Assembly (NCBI RefSeq): GCF_015277855.1
Contig: NZ_CP063812.1
Span: 3,658,001-3,722,000, forward strand
Origin: Microbacterium cremeum
Lineage (GTDB): Bacteria > Actinomycetota > Actinomycetes > Actinomycetales > Microbacteriaceae
Reading direction: 5' to 3'
DNA length: 64,000 bases
Shown: positions 1 to 7,685 of the stretch, in pieces
Position numbering within the stretch: the stretch's first letter is position 1
Layout: each line of letters begins with the position of its first letter
Position numbers and translations under genes: made by a program
The notes under the pieces: generated by a model
Databases searched by the model: none
Told to the model about the DNA's origin: nothing
The model's input: the letters and a program-made list of their open reading frames with translations, nothing else

Positions 1-398
1 TCGCCGTGGACGTCGTCGCAGCAGTGCTCCAGGAGCGCGCCGCCGCCGGCGCCGCCGTGCTGTTCTCGTCGCACCAGCTCGACGTCGTCGAGCGCCTGTG
101 CGACGACCTCGTCATCATCGCCGGCGGCACGATCCGCGCCGCCGGACCCCGCGACGCCCTGCGCGCCGAGCACTCCACCCGCCGCTACGAGCTCGTCTCG
201 GCGGGCGATGCCGGGTGGCTGCGCACCGAGCCGGGCGTCGAGGTCCTGAGTTTCGACGGCGGCTACGCCGTCTTCGACGCCGACAGCGACGAGACCGCGC
301 AGCGCATCCTGCGCCGCGCGGTCGAGCAGGGCGATGTCGCGAGCTTCGCCCCGCAGCATCCCACCCTCGCCCAGATCTTCAAGGAGGTCATCCAGTGA
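1..398 (+). CDS. ABC transporter ATP-binding protein, C-terminal part (5' end outside window)
   Basis: The frame is open from the window edge, so this is only the last ~130 residues of an ATPase. An H-loop (LFSSHQLDVVERLCDD) and the following AGG turn are visible, typical of the ABC-2 drug or Na+ exporter ATPase family. After it comes the family's accessory C-terminal domain, ending QHPTLAQIFKEVIQ. Walker A, Walker B and the signature motif lie upstream of the window. The stop overlaps the GTG start of the next gene by 4 bp, and an AAGGAGG ribosome site for that gene lies inside this frame (381-387), so the two are translationally coupled. Together they form a membrane exporter whose substrate is not visible. 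Confidence 0.9.
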   Translation, partial: AVDVVAAVLQERAAAGAAVLFSSHQLDVVERLCDDLVIIAGGTIRAAGPRDALRAEHSTRRYELVSAGDAGWLRTEPGVEVLSFDGGYAVFDADSDETAQRILRRAVEQGDVASFAPQHPTLAQIFKEVIQ

Positions 399-1498
399 GC
401 ACCGTCCGACCCGCCGAACGGTCGCTCAGCGCCGCGCAGGGCGTGTGGCTCGTCGCCGAGCGAGAGATCGGCTCGAAGCTGCGCAGCAAGGCGTTCGTCA
501 TCTCGACCGTGATCCTGCTCGTGGGTGCGCTGGCGCTCGTGATCTGGGCCGGCTTCCAGGCGTCGAACTCGAGCGGCACCCCGGTCGCGGTCACCGCCGA
601 CGCCACGCGGTACGTCTCGGCCGTCGACGGCCTCGAGGTCACCGACGTCGCCGACCGCGCCGAGGCCGAAGCGCTCGTCTCGGCCGGCGACGTGGATGCG
701 GCGATCGTCGCCGACGCGTCCTCGCCCACGGGTTTCGCCGTGCTGGCCGACACGAGCGCGCCGACCCAGCTGCTGCTGCAGCTCGCGCAGGTGCCGCCGG
801 TCGAGCTGCTCTCGCCCGACGACGTGAACGCGGCGCTCGGCTACATCGCCGCCATCGGATTCGGCATCGTGTTCCTCTTCGCCGCGTCGATGTTCGGCGG
901 CACCATCGCACAGAGCGTCGTCGAAGAGAAGCAGACGCGTGTGGTCGAGCTGCTCATCTCGGCGATCCCGGTGCGCGTGCTGCTGGCGGGCAAGGTCATC
1001 GGCAACACGATCCTCGCCATGGCGCAGATCCTCCTCCTCGCAGCGATCGCGATCGTCGGGCTCACCGTGACCGATCAGACGGCGCTGCTGCAGGGCCTGG
1101 GCGCGCCGATCGCGTGGTTCGCGGTGTTCTTCCTGTTCGGGTTCATCCTGCTCGCGTCCCTCTTCGCGGCGGCGGCGTCGATGGTGTCGCGCATGGAGGA
1201 CATCGGCTCGACGACGACCCCGCTCACGATGCTCATCATGGCGCCCTACTTCCTGGTGATCTTCTTCAACGACAACCCGCTCGTGCTGGCGGTCATGTCG
1301 TACGTGCCGTTCTCGGCGCCGGTCGGCATGCCGATGCGCATCTTCCTCGGCGAGGCGCAGTGGTGGGAGCCGCTCGTGTCGCTCGCGATCCTCGTCGCCA
1401 CGTGCGTCGCCGCGATCCTCGTCGGCGCGCGCATCTACGAGAACTCGCTGCTGCGCATGGGCGGCCGCGTGAAGCTCTCGGAGGCCCTCGCCCGCTGA
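395..1498 (+). CDS. ABC transporter permease (NatB/ABC-2 type)
   Basis: 367 residues. GTG at 395 was chosen because AAGGAGG at 381-387 precedes it and it overlaps the upstream stop (GTGA). Topology is one membrane segment at about residues 30-55, a ~100-residue extracytoplasmic loop, then five or six C-terminal membrane segments. The EEKQTRVVELLISAIP stretch between segments is typical of ABC-2 permeases of the NatB/YhaP type. It pairs with the ATPase upstream to make an exporter. Na+, peptide or drug export are all possible and the sequence does not decide between them. Confidence 0.88.
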   Translation: MSTVRPAERSLSAAQGVWLVAEREIGSKLRSKAFVISTVILLVGALALVIWAGFQASNSSGTPVAVTADATRYVSAVDGLEVTDVADRAEAEALVSAGDVDAAIVADASSPTGFAVLADTSAPTQLLLQLAQVPPVELLSPDDVNAALGYIAAIGFGIVFLFAASMFGGTIAQSVVEEKQTRVVELLISAIPVRVLLAGKVIGNTILAMAQILLLAAIAIVGLTVTDQTALLQGLGAPIAWFAVFFLFGFILLASLFAAAASMVSRMEDIGSTTTPLTMLIMAPYFLVIFFNDNPLVLAVMSYVPFSAPVGMPMRIFLGEAQWWEPLVSLAILVATCVAAILVGARIYENSLLRMGGRVKLSEALAR

Positions 1499-1504
1499 CG
1501 CAGG

Positions 1505-1552
1505 TGACGGATGCCGCGGCCGACGCCCTGCGCGGGACCGCGGCATCCGTCA
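1505..1552. terminator. Rho-independent-type hairpin after the ABC exporter
   Basis: Perfect 15-bp inverted repeat, TGACGGATGCCGCGG at 1505-1519 against CCGCGGCATCCGTCA at 1538-1552, with an 18-nt loop and followed by TCTTT. It lies 6 nt after the permease stop. The convergent GH15 gene ends downstream, so it may work in both directions. Confidence 0.7.
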
Positions 1553-1557
1553 TCTTT

Positions 1558-1630
1558 CCGCGAGAGTGCACCTGGTGGACGAGAGGTAGGTGGCTTCCCT
1601 CCCTCTCGTCCGCCAGGTGCACTCTCGCGG
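1558..1630. repeat. Long inverted repeat (28-bp arms) between convergent genes
   Basis: Arms at 1558-1585 and 1603-1630 are complementary over 28 positions with one G:T mismatch, around a 17-nt loop. The arm core is GAGAGTGCACCTGG. It comes just after a conventional terminator, so it is a second, longer structure in the same convergent intergenic space. It looks like a dispersed palindromic element (REP-like) or a strong second terminator; only a genome-wide search would tell. Confidence 0.7.
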
Positions 1631-1677
1631 CAGGGGCGGGGCGGGCGCGGCGGGGGCGGGGGCGGGGGGGCGGGGGC
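1631..1677. repeat. G-rich low-complexity tract
   Basis: Nearly pure G/C run of GGGGC/GGGC units with several runs of three or more G on the plus strand, placed between the long inverted repeat and the 3' end of the GH15 gene. It could form a G-quadruplex. Similar G-rich intergenic tracts occur at 10797-10838 and, on the other strand, at 18205-18242. Confidence 0.5.
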
Positions 1678-1678
1678 G

Positions 1679-3469
1679 TCAGCGGCGGAGGGCGGCACGC
1701 CCGGCATGCCCGACGAGGGCGTCGGCCGCGCGCACCAGAGCGAGGTGCGTGAGGGCCTGCGGCGTGTTGCCGGCGTGGCGGCCGCCCTCGACGTCGTACT
1801 CCTCCGAGAGCAGGCCGAGGTCGCTCGCGAGCGCGCACAGCCGATCCATCAGGGCGTTCGCATCGTCGACGCGACCGCTGCTCGCATACTGCTCGACCAG
1901 CCAGAACGAGCACGCCAGGAACGGATGCTCGTCGCCCGAGAGACCGTCGACCCCGGCCTCGGTGCGGTAACGCCGCACGAGCCCGTCGCGCAGGAGGGTG
2001 CGTTCGATCTCGGCGACCGTGCCGAGCATCCGCGGGTCGTCGTACGCGCAGAAGCCCACCTGCGGGATCAGCAGCAGCGAGGCGTCGACCTCCGTCGACC
2101 CGTAGTGCTGCACGAAGTGGCCCCGCGCCGCGTCGTACCCGCGCTGGTCGACTTCGTCGCGGATGCGGTCGCGGGCCTGCGCCCATCGCTCGGCGTCGCC
2201 CTCGAGGCCCGTCTCGCGGACAGCCCGGACGCCCCGGTCGAGGGCGGCCCAGATCATCACGCGGGAGTGGGTGAACATCCGGCTCTCGGCGCGGATCTCC
2301 CAGATGCCGCGGTCGGGGCGGTCGATCCACTCGATCACCTGCGAGAGCAGCGCGCACTGCAGCGGCCACGAGAAGGAGTCTTCGGCGACTCCGGCCCGGC
2401 GCGTGGCCTCCAGCGCCACCATCACCTCGCCGATCACGTCGGCCTGGTACTGGCTCACGGCGCCGTTGCCGATCCGCACCGGTGCGGCGCCGCGGTATCC
2501 CGGGAGGCTCGTGAGCTCGCGCTCGGCCAGATCGCGCTCGCCGGCGAGTCCGTACATGATCTGCACGTCCGCGGGGTCCCCCGCGATCGCGCGGAGGAGC
2601 CAGCCCCGCCAGCGCTCCGCGACATGGGTGAAGCCGTGCTCGAGCAGGGTCTCGAGGGTGAGGGCGGCGTCGCGCAGCCAGACGTAGCGATAGTCCCAGT
2701 TGCGCGACCCGCCGAAGTCCTCCGGCAGCGACGTCGTCGCGGCCGCGACGATCCCCCCGGTGCTCTCGTGCGTGAGCGCCCGCAGCACGAGCAGAGACCG
2801 GACGACGTCGTCGTGGTGCGGGCCGTGGTGGTCGATGCGGTCGGCCCAGTCCTGCCACCACGTTCGCGTCGCGGCGAGCGAGCGGTCGACGTCGAGGGGC
2901 TCGGGCACATCGTGGTGGGACTTGAACCACGTCAGCGAGAGGTCGACGACCTCGCCCGGACCGACCGTGATCGCGGCGGTATGGGCGTGGTCTACCGGGC
3001 GGAGGGCGGCTCCGCGCAGCACCAGCGCATGGGGTCCGGCGATCGCGAGCCCGGTGAGCGGGACGCCGGACACCTGCCGCACCCACGGGAGCGCCTGGGC
3101 GTAGTCGAAGCGCAGGCGGACGGTGTCGGTGAACTCGACCGTGCCGGTGACGCCCACGATCCGGCGGACGACGTCGACGCGGTTGCCGTCGATGGGCATG
3201 AAGTCGTGCACCTCGGCCACGCCCTCGGCGGTCTCCCACCGCGTCACGAGGATGAAGGTGTCGCCGTCGTAGCGCCGGGTGCTCGTCGCTTCAGGGTCGC
3301 TGGGGCGCAGGCTCCAGCATCCGTGGTCCTCCTCGCCGAGCAGCGCCCCGAACACCGAGGGCGAGTCGAAACGCGGCACGCACAGCCAGTCGATGCTGCC
3401 CTCCCGTGAGACCAGCGCCGCGGTGCGGCAGCTGCTGAGCAGGGCGTAGTCCTCGATCGGGGCCGGCAT
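1679..3469 (-). CDS. Glycoside hydrolase family 15 protein (trehalase/glucoamylase-like)
   Basis: 596 residues, the usual length for actinobacterial GH15. The N-terminus PIEDYALLSSCRTAALVS followed by GSIDWLCVPRFDSPSVF is the signature of this group. An N-terminal beta-sandwich is followed by an (alpha/alpha)6 barrel with SRNWDYRYVWLRDA and a late GLSGDEHPFLACSFWLVEQY stretch in the region that holds the second catalytic acid. No signal peptide is seen, so it is cytoplasmic and acts on trehalose or alpha-glucans. Start ATG 3469 is supported by a -10-like CACAAT on the minus strand (3477-3482) ending 7 nt before it, indicating a leaderless mRNA. It is divergent from zwf at 3545. Characterised mycobacterial relatives are trehalases, but specificity cannot be read from the sequence. 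Confidence 0.9.
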   Translation of the reverse strand: MPAPIEDYALLSSCRTAALVSREGSIDWLCVPRFDSPSVFGALLGEEDHGCWSLRPSDPEATSTRRYDGDTFILVTRWETAEGVAEVHDFMPIDGNRVDVVRRIVGVTGTVEFTDTVRLRFDYAQALPWVRQVSGVPLTGLAIAGPHALVLRGAALRPVDHAHTAAITVGPGEVVDLSLTWFKSHHDVPEPLDVDRSLAATRTWWQDWADRIDHHGPHHDDVVRSLLVLRALTHESTGGIVAAATTSLPEDFGGSRNWDYRYVWLRDAALTLETLLEHGFTHVAERWRGWLLRAIAGDPADVQIMYGLAGERDLAERELTSLPGYRGAAPVRIGNGAVSQYQADVIGEVMVALEATRRAGVAEDSFSWPLQCALLSQVIEWIDRPDRGIWEIRAESRMFTHSRVMIWAALDRGVRAVRETGLEGDAERWAQARDRIRDEVDQRGYDAARGHFVQHYGSTEVDASLLLIPQVGFCAYDDPRMLGTVAEIERTLLRDGLVRRYRTEAGVDGLSGDEHPFLACSFWLVEQYASSGRVDDANALMDRLCALASDLGLLSEEYDVEGGRHAGNTPQALTHLALVRAADALVGHAGRAALRR

Positions 3470-3532
3470 CGTCCCGATTGTGGCAAAGAGACGTCCCGCG
3501 CGACAGCCCTGCCGCGGCCGGCCGCGTACGGA

Positions 3533-3545
3533 TAGGTTGGGCGCA
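3533..3545 (+). promoter_or_regulatory. -10 element TAGGTT, probable leaderless start of zwf
   Basis: TAGGTT at 3533-3538 ends 6 nt before the ATG at 3545, so transcription would begin on or beside the start codon. No Shine-Dalgarno sequence is present and no convincing -35 is visible. Confidence 0.5.
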
Positions 3546-4912
3546 TGCCGCCGCAGACCACGCTCCTGATCCTGGGCGCGTCGGGCGACCTCACGTCGAG
3601 GCTGCTGCTGCCGGCGCTCGGCCAGCTGCTCACGCTCGAGCCGCAGCGGCGGATCCGGCTGCGTGGCGCCGGCATGGACGACTGGGACGACGCCCGCTGG
3701 CAGCAGGTCGTGCGCGACGCGTTCGCCTCGGCGGGTTTCGCCGACGCGTTCGAGGCGATCGCCGAGACGACGTACCAGCGCGCCGACATCACCGACCCGG
3801 GCGACCTCACGACGCTGATGGCCGACCCCGGCGACCGGCTCGCCCTGTACTTCGCGGTGCCGCCGGCCGTCGCGGCCGCCGCGTGCGCGGCGCTCGCGGA
3901 CGTCGCGATCCCCGAGGGCACGGTGCTCGCGCTCGAGAAGCCGTTCGGCGTCGACGAGCCCAGCGCGCGCCGACTCAACGCGACGGTGGCGCGGCTCGTG
4001 CCCGAACAGCAGATCTTCCGCGTCGACCACTTCCTCGGGCGGTCGACGACCCTGAACCTGCTGGGGGTGCGGTTCGCGAACCGCGTGTTCGCGCCGGTGT
4101 GGTCGGCGCAGCACATCGCGTCCGTCGTCGTCCGCTACGACGAGACGCTCGGGCTCGAGGGGCGCGCGGGCTACTACGACCACGCCGGCGCGCTCGTGGA
4201 CATGATCCAGAGCCACCTGCTGCAGGTCATGGCGGTACTCGCCATGGAACCGCCCGCGACCCTGCGCGAAAGAGACCTGCGGGATGCCACGGCCGCGGTG
4301 CTGCGGGCGACCCGCGTGTGGGGCGATGACCCCGCGACGGCCTCGCGGCGCGCGCGGTACACGGCGGGCACGGTGGGCGGCCGCCCGCTGCCGGCCTACG
4401 TCGACGAGCCCGGAGTGGACGCCGCGCGCGCCACCGAGACCCTCGCCGAGCTCACGTGCGAGGTGCGCAACGAGCGGTGGGAGGGCGTGCCGTTCACGCT
4501 GCGCTCGGGCAAAGCGCTCGCGGGCAAGGACGGCGAGGTGGTCGTGACGTTCCGGCGCGTCAACCACGTGCCGGACGGTCTCACCGGAGACGCGCCGGGA
4601 TCGGTGCTGCGCTTCTCGCTCGGCCCCGACCGCATGGACCTCGAGCTCAACGTCAACGGCGGCGACGACCCGTTCGAGCTCGAGCGCGCACGGCTCGAGG
4701 CCGATCTCGGCGCCGGCGCGCTCAAGGCGTACGGCGAGGTGCTGTCGGGCATCCTCGACGCCGACGCGGCGCTCGCGGTGCGCGGCGATGCGGCCGAGGA
4801 GTCGTGGCGCATCGTCGACCCGGTGCTCGCCGCCTGGCGCGCGGGCGAGGTCCCGCTCGAGGAGTACGCGGCGGGCTCGCTCGGGCCGGAAGGGTGGCCG
4901 AAACTGCCCTGA
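3545..4912 (+). CDS. zwf: Glucose-6-phosphate dehydrogenase
   Basis: 455 residues. Oxidises glucose 6-phosphate with NAD(P)+ at the entry of the pentose phosphate pathway. GASGDL (residues 11-16) is the nucleotide-binding turn, EKPFG (131-135) follows, and RVDHFLG (159-165) carries the substrate-binding and catalytic Asp-His pair of the RIDHYLGK motif. GYYDHAGALVDMIQSHLLQ is also conserved. At 455 residues it is shorter than the usual 490-510-residue enzymes and may be a second paralogue of the organism's main Zwf. It is divergently transcribed from the GH15 gene, which would supply glucose. The mRNA appears leaderless. Confidence 0.9.
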   Translation: MPPQTTLLILGASGDLTSRLLLPALGQLLTLEPQRRIRLRGAGMDDWDDARWQQVVRDAFASAGFADAFEAIAETTYQRADITDPGDLTTLMADPGDRLALYFAVPPAVAAAACAALADVAIPEGTVLALEKPFGVDEPSARRLNATVARLVPEQQIFRVDHFLGRSTTLNLLGVRFANRVFAPVWSAQHIASVVVRYDETLGLEGRAGYYDHAGALVDMIQSHLLQVMAVLAMEPPATLRERDLRDATAAVLRATRVWGDDPATASRRARYTAGTVGGRPLPAYVDEPGVDAARATETLAELTCEVRNERWEGVPFTLRSGKALAGKDGEVVVTFRRVNHVPDGLTGDAPGSVLRFSLGPDRMDLELNVNGGDDPFELERARLEADLGAGALKAYGEVLSGILDADAALAVRGDAAEESWRIVDPVLAAWRAGEVPLEEYAAGSLGPEGWPKLP

Positions 4913-4991
4913 AGCGGCTCACGAGCCGGCGGACCGGTCGCCGCGGCCATCGAATCGCACGTCGACGAACCGGGGCATCACGGCGGCCGCC

Positions 4992-5459
4992 TCAGCGTTC
5001 GACGAGCACCCCGTCGGCGTCGGCCCACACGTGCCTGCCGGGTGCGAAGACGACGCCCGCGATGGTGACGGGGACGTCGACCTCGCCGACGCCGTCCTTC
5101 GCGCTCTTGCGCGGGTTCGATCCGAGCGCCTTGACCCCCAGCGGCAGGGACGCGATCGCATCCCGGTCGCGGATCGCCCCGTGCACGATGAGGCCTGCCC
5201 ACCCGTTCGCGACGGCCGAGGCGGCGATCAGGTCTCCGACCAGTGCCGACTCGAGCGAGCCCTCGCCGTCGATCACCAGGACGCCGCCGTCGCCGGGCGT
5301 CGCGAGCACGGACTTCACCAGCGCGTTGTCGCGATGGCAGCGCACCGTGCGGATCGGCCCGTGGAAGGCGGTGCGCCCGCCGAAGTCGTGCAGCTGCAGC
5401 GCGAGCGAGTCGAGATCGTCGCCGCGTTCGTCGTAGAGGTCGGCTGTTGCGATGGCCAT
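4992..5459 (-). CDS. rraA: RraA family protein (RNase E activity regulator/aldolase-like)
   Basis: 155 residues, normal length for RraA. The motif GDLIAASAVANGWAGLIVHGAIRD matches the conserved core that in relatives binds RNase E or, in the enzymatic branch, forms the metal and keto-acid site of 4-hydroxy-4-methyl-2-oxoglutarate aldolase. In actinobacteria these proteins are often annotated as RNase E regulators, but an aldolase/decarboxylase role is equally possible. A -10-like TAGCGT on the minus strand (5466-5471) ends 6 nt before the ATG, so the gene is probably leaderless. It is convergent with zwf; no terminator was recognised in the 79-nt gap. Confidence 0.85.
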   Translation of the reverse strand: MAIATADLYDERGDDLDSLALQLHDFGGRTAFHGPIRTVRCHRDNALVKSVLATPGDGGVLVIDGEGSLESALVGDLIAASAVANGWAGLIVHGAIRDRDAIASLPLGVKALGSNPRKSAKDGVGEVDVPVTIAGVVFAPGRHVWADADGVLVER

Positions 5460-5553
5460 GGCGCCACGCTACGCGGCGCGACGCACGGCATGCGGTCGGG
5501 AAGTCCGGGAAGATTCGGCCTGTTTCCGCTGCCGTGAAGTCGTGTCCGCTGCG

Positions 5554-6114
5554 TCAGCCGGATCTCTCGCCGACCGACGAGGGGTTCGCCGGCGGGTTCA
5601 GGTCGGGGTGCAGCGCGCTGAAGAACGAGTAGGTGTCGCCGTCGGGGTCGGCGCCGCGCTCCTTGAACTCGTTCAGGAGTGCGTAGAGGCGGTGCTGGAA
5701 CTCGCTCTTGTGCTCGTCGTTGAGCTTGAGCCCGAGCCACGTCGCGTCGAGATCCTCGTCGGCGACGCCCGCGATCTGCTGGAGGAACGTCTCGACCAGC
5801 ACGTAGGAGCCCCCGGGCATCGATGTGCGCCACGACAGGCCGGTCGCGCGGTACGGCACCTCGCGAGCCCCCTGCGCACCGCTGCGCTCGGGCTCGGCGG
5901 CGAGGAATCCCGTCTGCACGAGCGTGCGAACGTGATGAAGCATCGTGCCGGGGTTGACCCCCAGCAGCTCGGCCAGCTCCTTGTTGGTGCGCGACTCGAA
6001 CGCGCACAGCCGGAGCACGCGCAGGCGCAGCGGCGAGCTCAGCGCGCGCATGCGTGCCTCGGCCTCGGGATCGCCCCGTCGCAGTTCGATGCGCTCCTCG
6101 CGATCCGCGGCCAT
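5554..6114 (-). CDS. Winged-helix (ArsR-like) transcriptional regulator
   Basis: 186 residues from ATG 6114. Residues ~15-80 form a winged helix: SPLRLRVLRLCAFESRTNKELAELL, then NPGTMLHHVRTLVQTGFL as recognition helix and wing. The C-terminal half is a family-specific sensor-like region without recognised ligand residues. A promoter on the minus strand, TTGAGA (6144-6149), 17 bp, TACCCT (6121-6126), ends 6 nt before ATG 6114, which favours this start over an upstream TTG at 6129. The gene is divergent from the MFS transporter and shares two operator-like palindromes with it, so it most likely represses both. Confidence 0.85.
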   Translation of the reverse strand: MAADREERIELRRGDPEAEARMRALSSPLRLRVLRLCAFESRTNKELAELLGVNPGTMLHHVRTLVQTGFLAAEPERSGAQGAREVPYRATGLSWRTSMPGGSYVLVETFLQQIAGVADEDLDATWLGLKLNDEHKSEFQHRLYALLNEFKERGADPDGDTYSFFSALHPDLNPPANPSSVGERSG

Positions 6115-6120
6115 GGGCTC

Positions 6121-6149
6121 AGGGTACAAGAGTGATTGACAGTTCTCAA
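6121..6149 (-). promoter_or_regulatory. Promoter of the ArsR-like regulator (leaderless)
   Basis: Minus-strand TTGAGA at 6144-6149 and TACCCT at 6121-6126 with a 17-bp spacer. The -10 ends 6 nt before the ATG at 6114, so the transcript would start at or next to the start codon. Confidence 0.65.
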
Positions 6150-6151
6150 TC
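6134..6151. promoter_or_regulatory. Operator 1, GATTGA-N6-TCAATC
   Basis: Perfect 6-bp inverted repeat with a 6-nt centre. It covers the -35 hexamers of both divergent promoters (TTGACA at 6136-6141 on plus, TTGAGA at 6144-6149 on minus). A second copy lies exactly 30 bp downstream. Confidence 0.7.
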
Positions 6152-6163
6152 GGTGGCTACACT
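6136..6163 (+). promoter_or_regulatory. Promoter of the MFS transporter (leaderless)
   Basis: TTGACA at 6136-6141, 16-bp spacer, TACACT at 6158-6163, then 7 nt to the ATG at 6171. No ribosome binding site precedes the ATG, so a leaderless transcript is expected. Confidence 0.65.
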
Positions 6164-6181
6164 GATTGACATGTCCCAATC
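6164..6181. promoter_or_regulatory. Operator 2, GATTGA-N6-CCAATC
   Basis: Same half-sites and spacing as operator 1 with one mismatch, and flanked by a further symmetric base pair set (CTGATTG...CAATCAG, 6162-6183). It overlaps the transcription start and the first codons of the MFS gene. The 30-bp distance (about three helical turns) puts both operators on one face of the DNA. Confidence 0.65.
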
Positions 6182-7589
6182 AGAGGAGCCGGAGGGGCTC
6201 GATCCGTCGATCGGCGAAGCCTTCGCCGAGGCCCGCGCCGAGGCGTCGACCCTCACCTCCCGCGCGGGCGCCGACGACGCCGTCGAGGCGGATCAGGATG
6301 CCGCGGCACCCCCGCCTCCCACGCCCGCGCCGAAGGGCTCGCTGTGGCGCGACGCCAACTTCCTCACGATGTGGGGCGGCCAGGCGCTCAGCCAGTTCGG
6401 GGCGCAGATCACCGAGCTCGCCCTCCCCGTGCTCGCGGTGCTCATCCTCAACGCGACCGAGTGGGAGGTGGGTCTGCTGAACGCGGCGCAGGTCGCGGCG
6501 TTCCTCGTGGTCGGGCTGCCGGCCGGCGCATGGATCGACCGCATGCGCAAGCGCCACGTCATGATCTGGGCCGACGCGGTGCGCGCCGTCGCCCTCTCGA
6601 CGCTGCCGGTGCTGGCAATCCTGGGCGTGCTGGAGATCTGGCACATGATCGTCGTCGCACTCGTCATGGGCGTCGCGACCGTGTTCTTCGACGTGTCGAA
6701 CCAGAGCCTCATCCCCTCGCTCGTGCGCTCCAACCAGATCGCCGAGGCGAACGGAAAGCTGCAGTCCACCGAGCAGCTGGCGGGCCTGGCCGGTCCGGCT
6801 TTCGGCGGGTGGCTCGTCGGCGTGCTGGCGGCGCCGGTCGCGATCTTCATCACGGTCGGCACGTACGTGGCCTCGTTCATCGCGCTGCTGTTCACGCGCG
6901 ATCACGAGACGCTCCGCGCACCCGAGGAGCACAAGCCGCTCGCCCATGAGATCGGCGAAGGCCTGCGCTGGGTGTTCGACAACCCCCTGCTGCGGCGCAT
7001 CGTCGGCACCACGGGCGTCGCGAACTTCTTCGGCACGATCGCCACGACGCTCCTGCCGATCTTCGCCCTGCGCGAGCTCGGGCTGACGCCGCAGATGCTC
7101 GGCGTGGTGTTCTCGCTGTCGGCGGTCGGGGGCCTCCTCGGCGCGATCGCGACGCCGCGAATCGTCGCGCGCCTCGGCGAGGCGCGCGCCATCCCGGTCA
7201 GCGCGATCGCGTTCTCGCTGGCCCCGTTCTTCCTGCCGGCCATATCGCTCGTGCCCGCCCTGGCGTTCCCGCTGCTGGTCATCCAGTTCTTCCTGATGAG
7301 CTTCACGATCCTGCTGTACAACATCACGCAGGTGACCTTCCGCCAGCGCATCACGCCACCGCGCCTCCTCGGTCGCATGAACGCGTCGATCCGCTTCGTA
7401 GTGTGGGGCGTCATGCCGATCGGCGCCCTGCTCGCGGGCGCGCTCGGCACGTGGATCGGCACGGTCCCCACGCTGTGGCTCGCTGCGACGGGCGAACTGC
7501 TGGCGTGCCTCTTCGTCGTCATCGGACCGTTCTGGGGACTGCGCGAACTGCCCGACGCCCACGCCGAGCACGCGTCCGAGTCGCCCTGA
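6171..7589 (+). CDS. MFS transporter (enterobactin/multidrug exporter-like)
   Basis: 472 residues. A ~55-residue hydrophilic, Ala/Pro-rich N-terminus is followed by 12 predicted membrane segments beginning near FLTMWGGQALSQFGAQITELALP, the hallmark of the EntS-like MFS_3 group. The loop 2-3 motif is present as GAWIDRMRKRHVMIWAD. Such proteins export siderophores or drugs; the substrate is unknown here. The start was taken as ATG 6171 because the promoter -10 ends 7 nt upstream. It is divergent from, and probably repressed by, the ArsR-like regulator. Confidence 0.88.
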   Translation: MSQSEEPEGLDPSIGEAFAEARAEASTLTSRAGADDAVEADQDAAAPPPPTPAPKGSLWRDANFLTMWGGQALSQFGAQITELALPVLAVLILNATEWEVGLLNAAQVAAFLVVGLPAGAWIDRMRKRHVMIWADAVRAVALSTLPVLAILGVLEIWHMIVVALVMGVATVFFDVSNQSLIPSLVRSNQIAEANGKLQSTEQLAGLAGPAFGGWLVGVLAAPVAIFITVGTYVASFIALLFTRDHETLRAPEEHKPLAHEIGEGLRWVFDNPLLRRIVGTTGVANFFGTIATTLLPIFALRELGLTPQMLGVVFSLSAVGGLLGAIATPRIVARLGEARAIPVSAIAFSLAPFFLPAISLVPALAFPLLVIQFFLMSFTILLYNITQVTFRQRITPPRLLGRMNASIRFVVWGVMPIGALLAGALGTWIGTVPTLWLAATGELLACLFVVIGPFWGLRELPDAHAEHASESP

Positions 7590-7673
7590 TCCGCCGCGGC
7601 GGACACCGCGCGAAACCGGTAACCCGCCGGGAGACATCGCGCAACCTCTGCCGCGGCGACGCCTCGCCGTGCT

Positions 7674-7685
7674 TAGGTTGCAGCA
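7674..7685 (+). promoter_or_regulatory. -10 element TAGGTT before the type III PKS gene
   Basis: TAGGTT at 7674-7679 ends 5 nt before ATG 7685, the same sequence and nearly the same spacing as before zwf. A 14-bp palindrome (7590-7603), directly after the MFS stop, may terminate the upstream gene. Confidence 0.45.

Noticed and set aside
1679..4567. Longer version of the GH15 gene starting near 4567
   Set aside because: The extension would be antisense to zwf. The GH15 family N-terminus begins exactly at ATG 3469, where a -10 element is also found.
6114..6129. TTG start for the ArsR-like regulator at 6129
   Set aside because: The -10 TACCCT at 6121-6126 lies between this TTG and ATG 6114, so the transcript would not include it.
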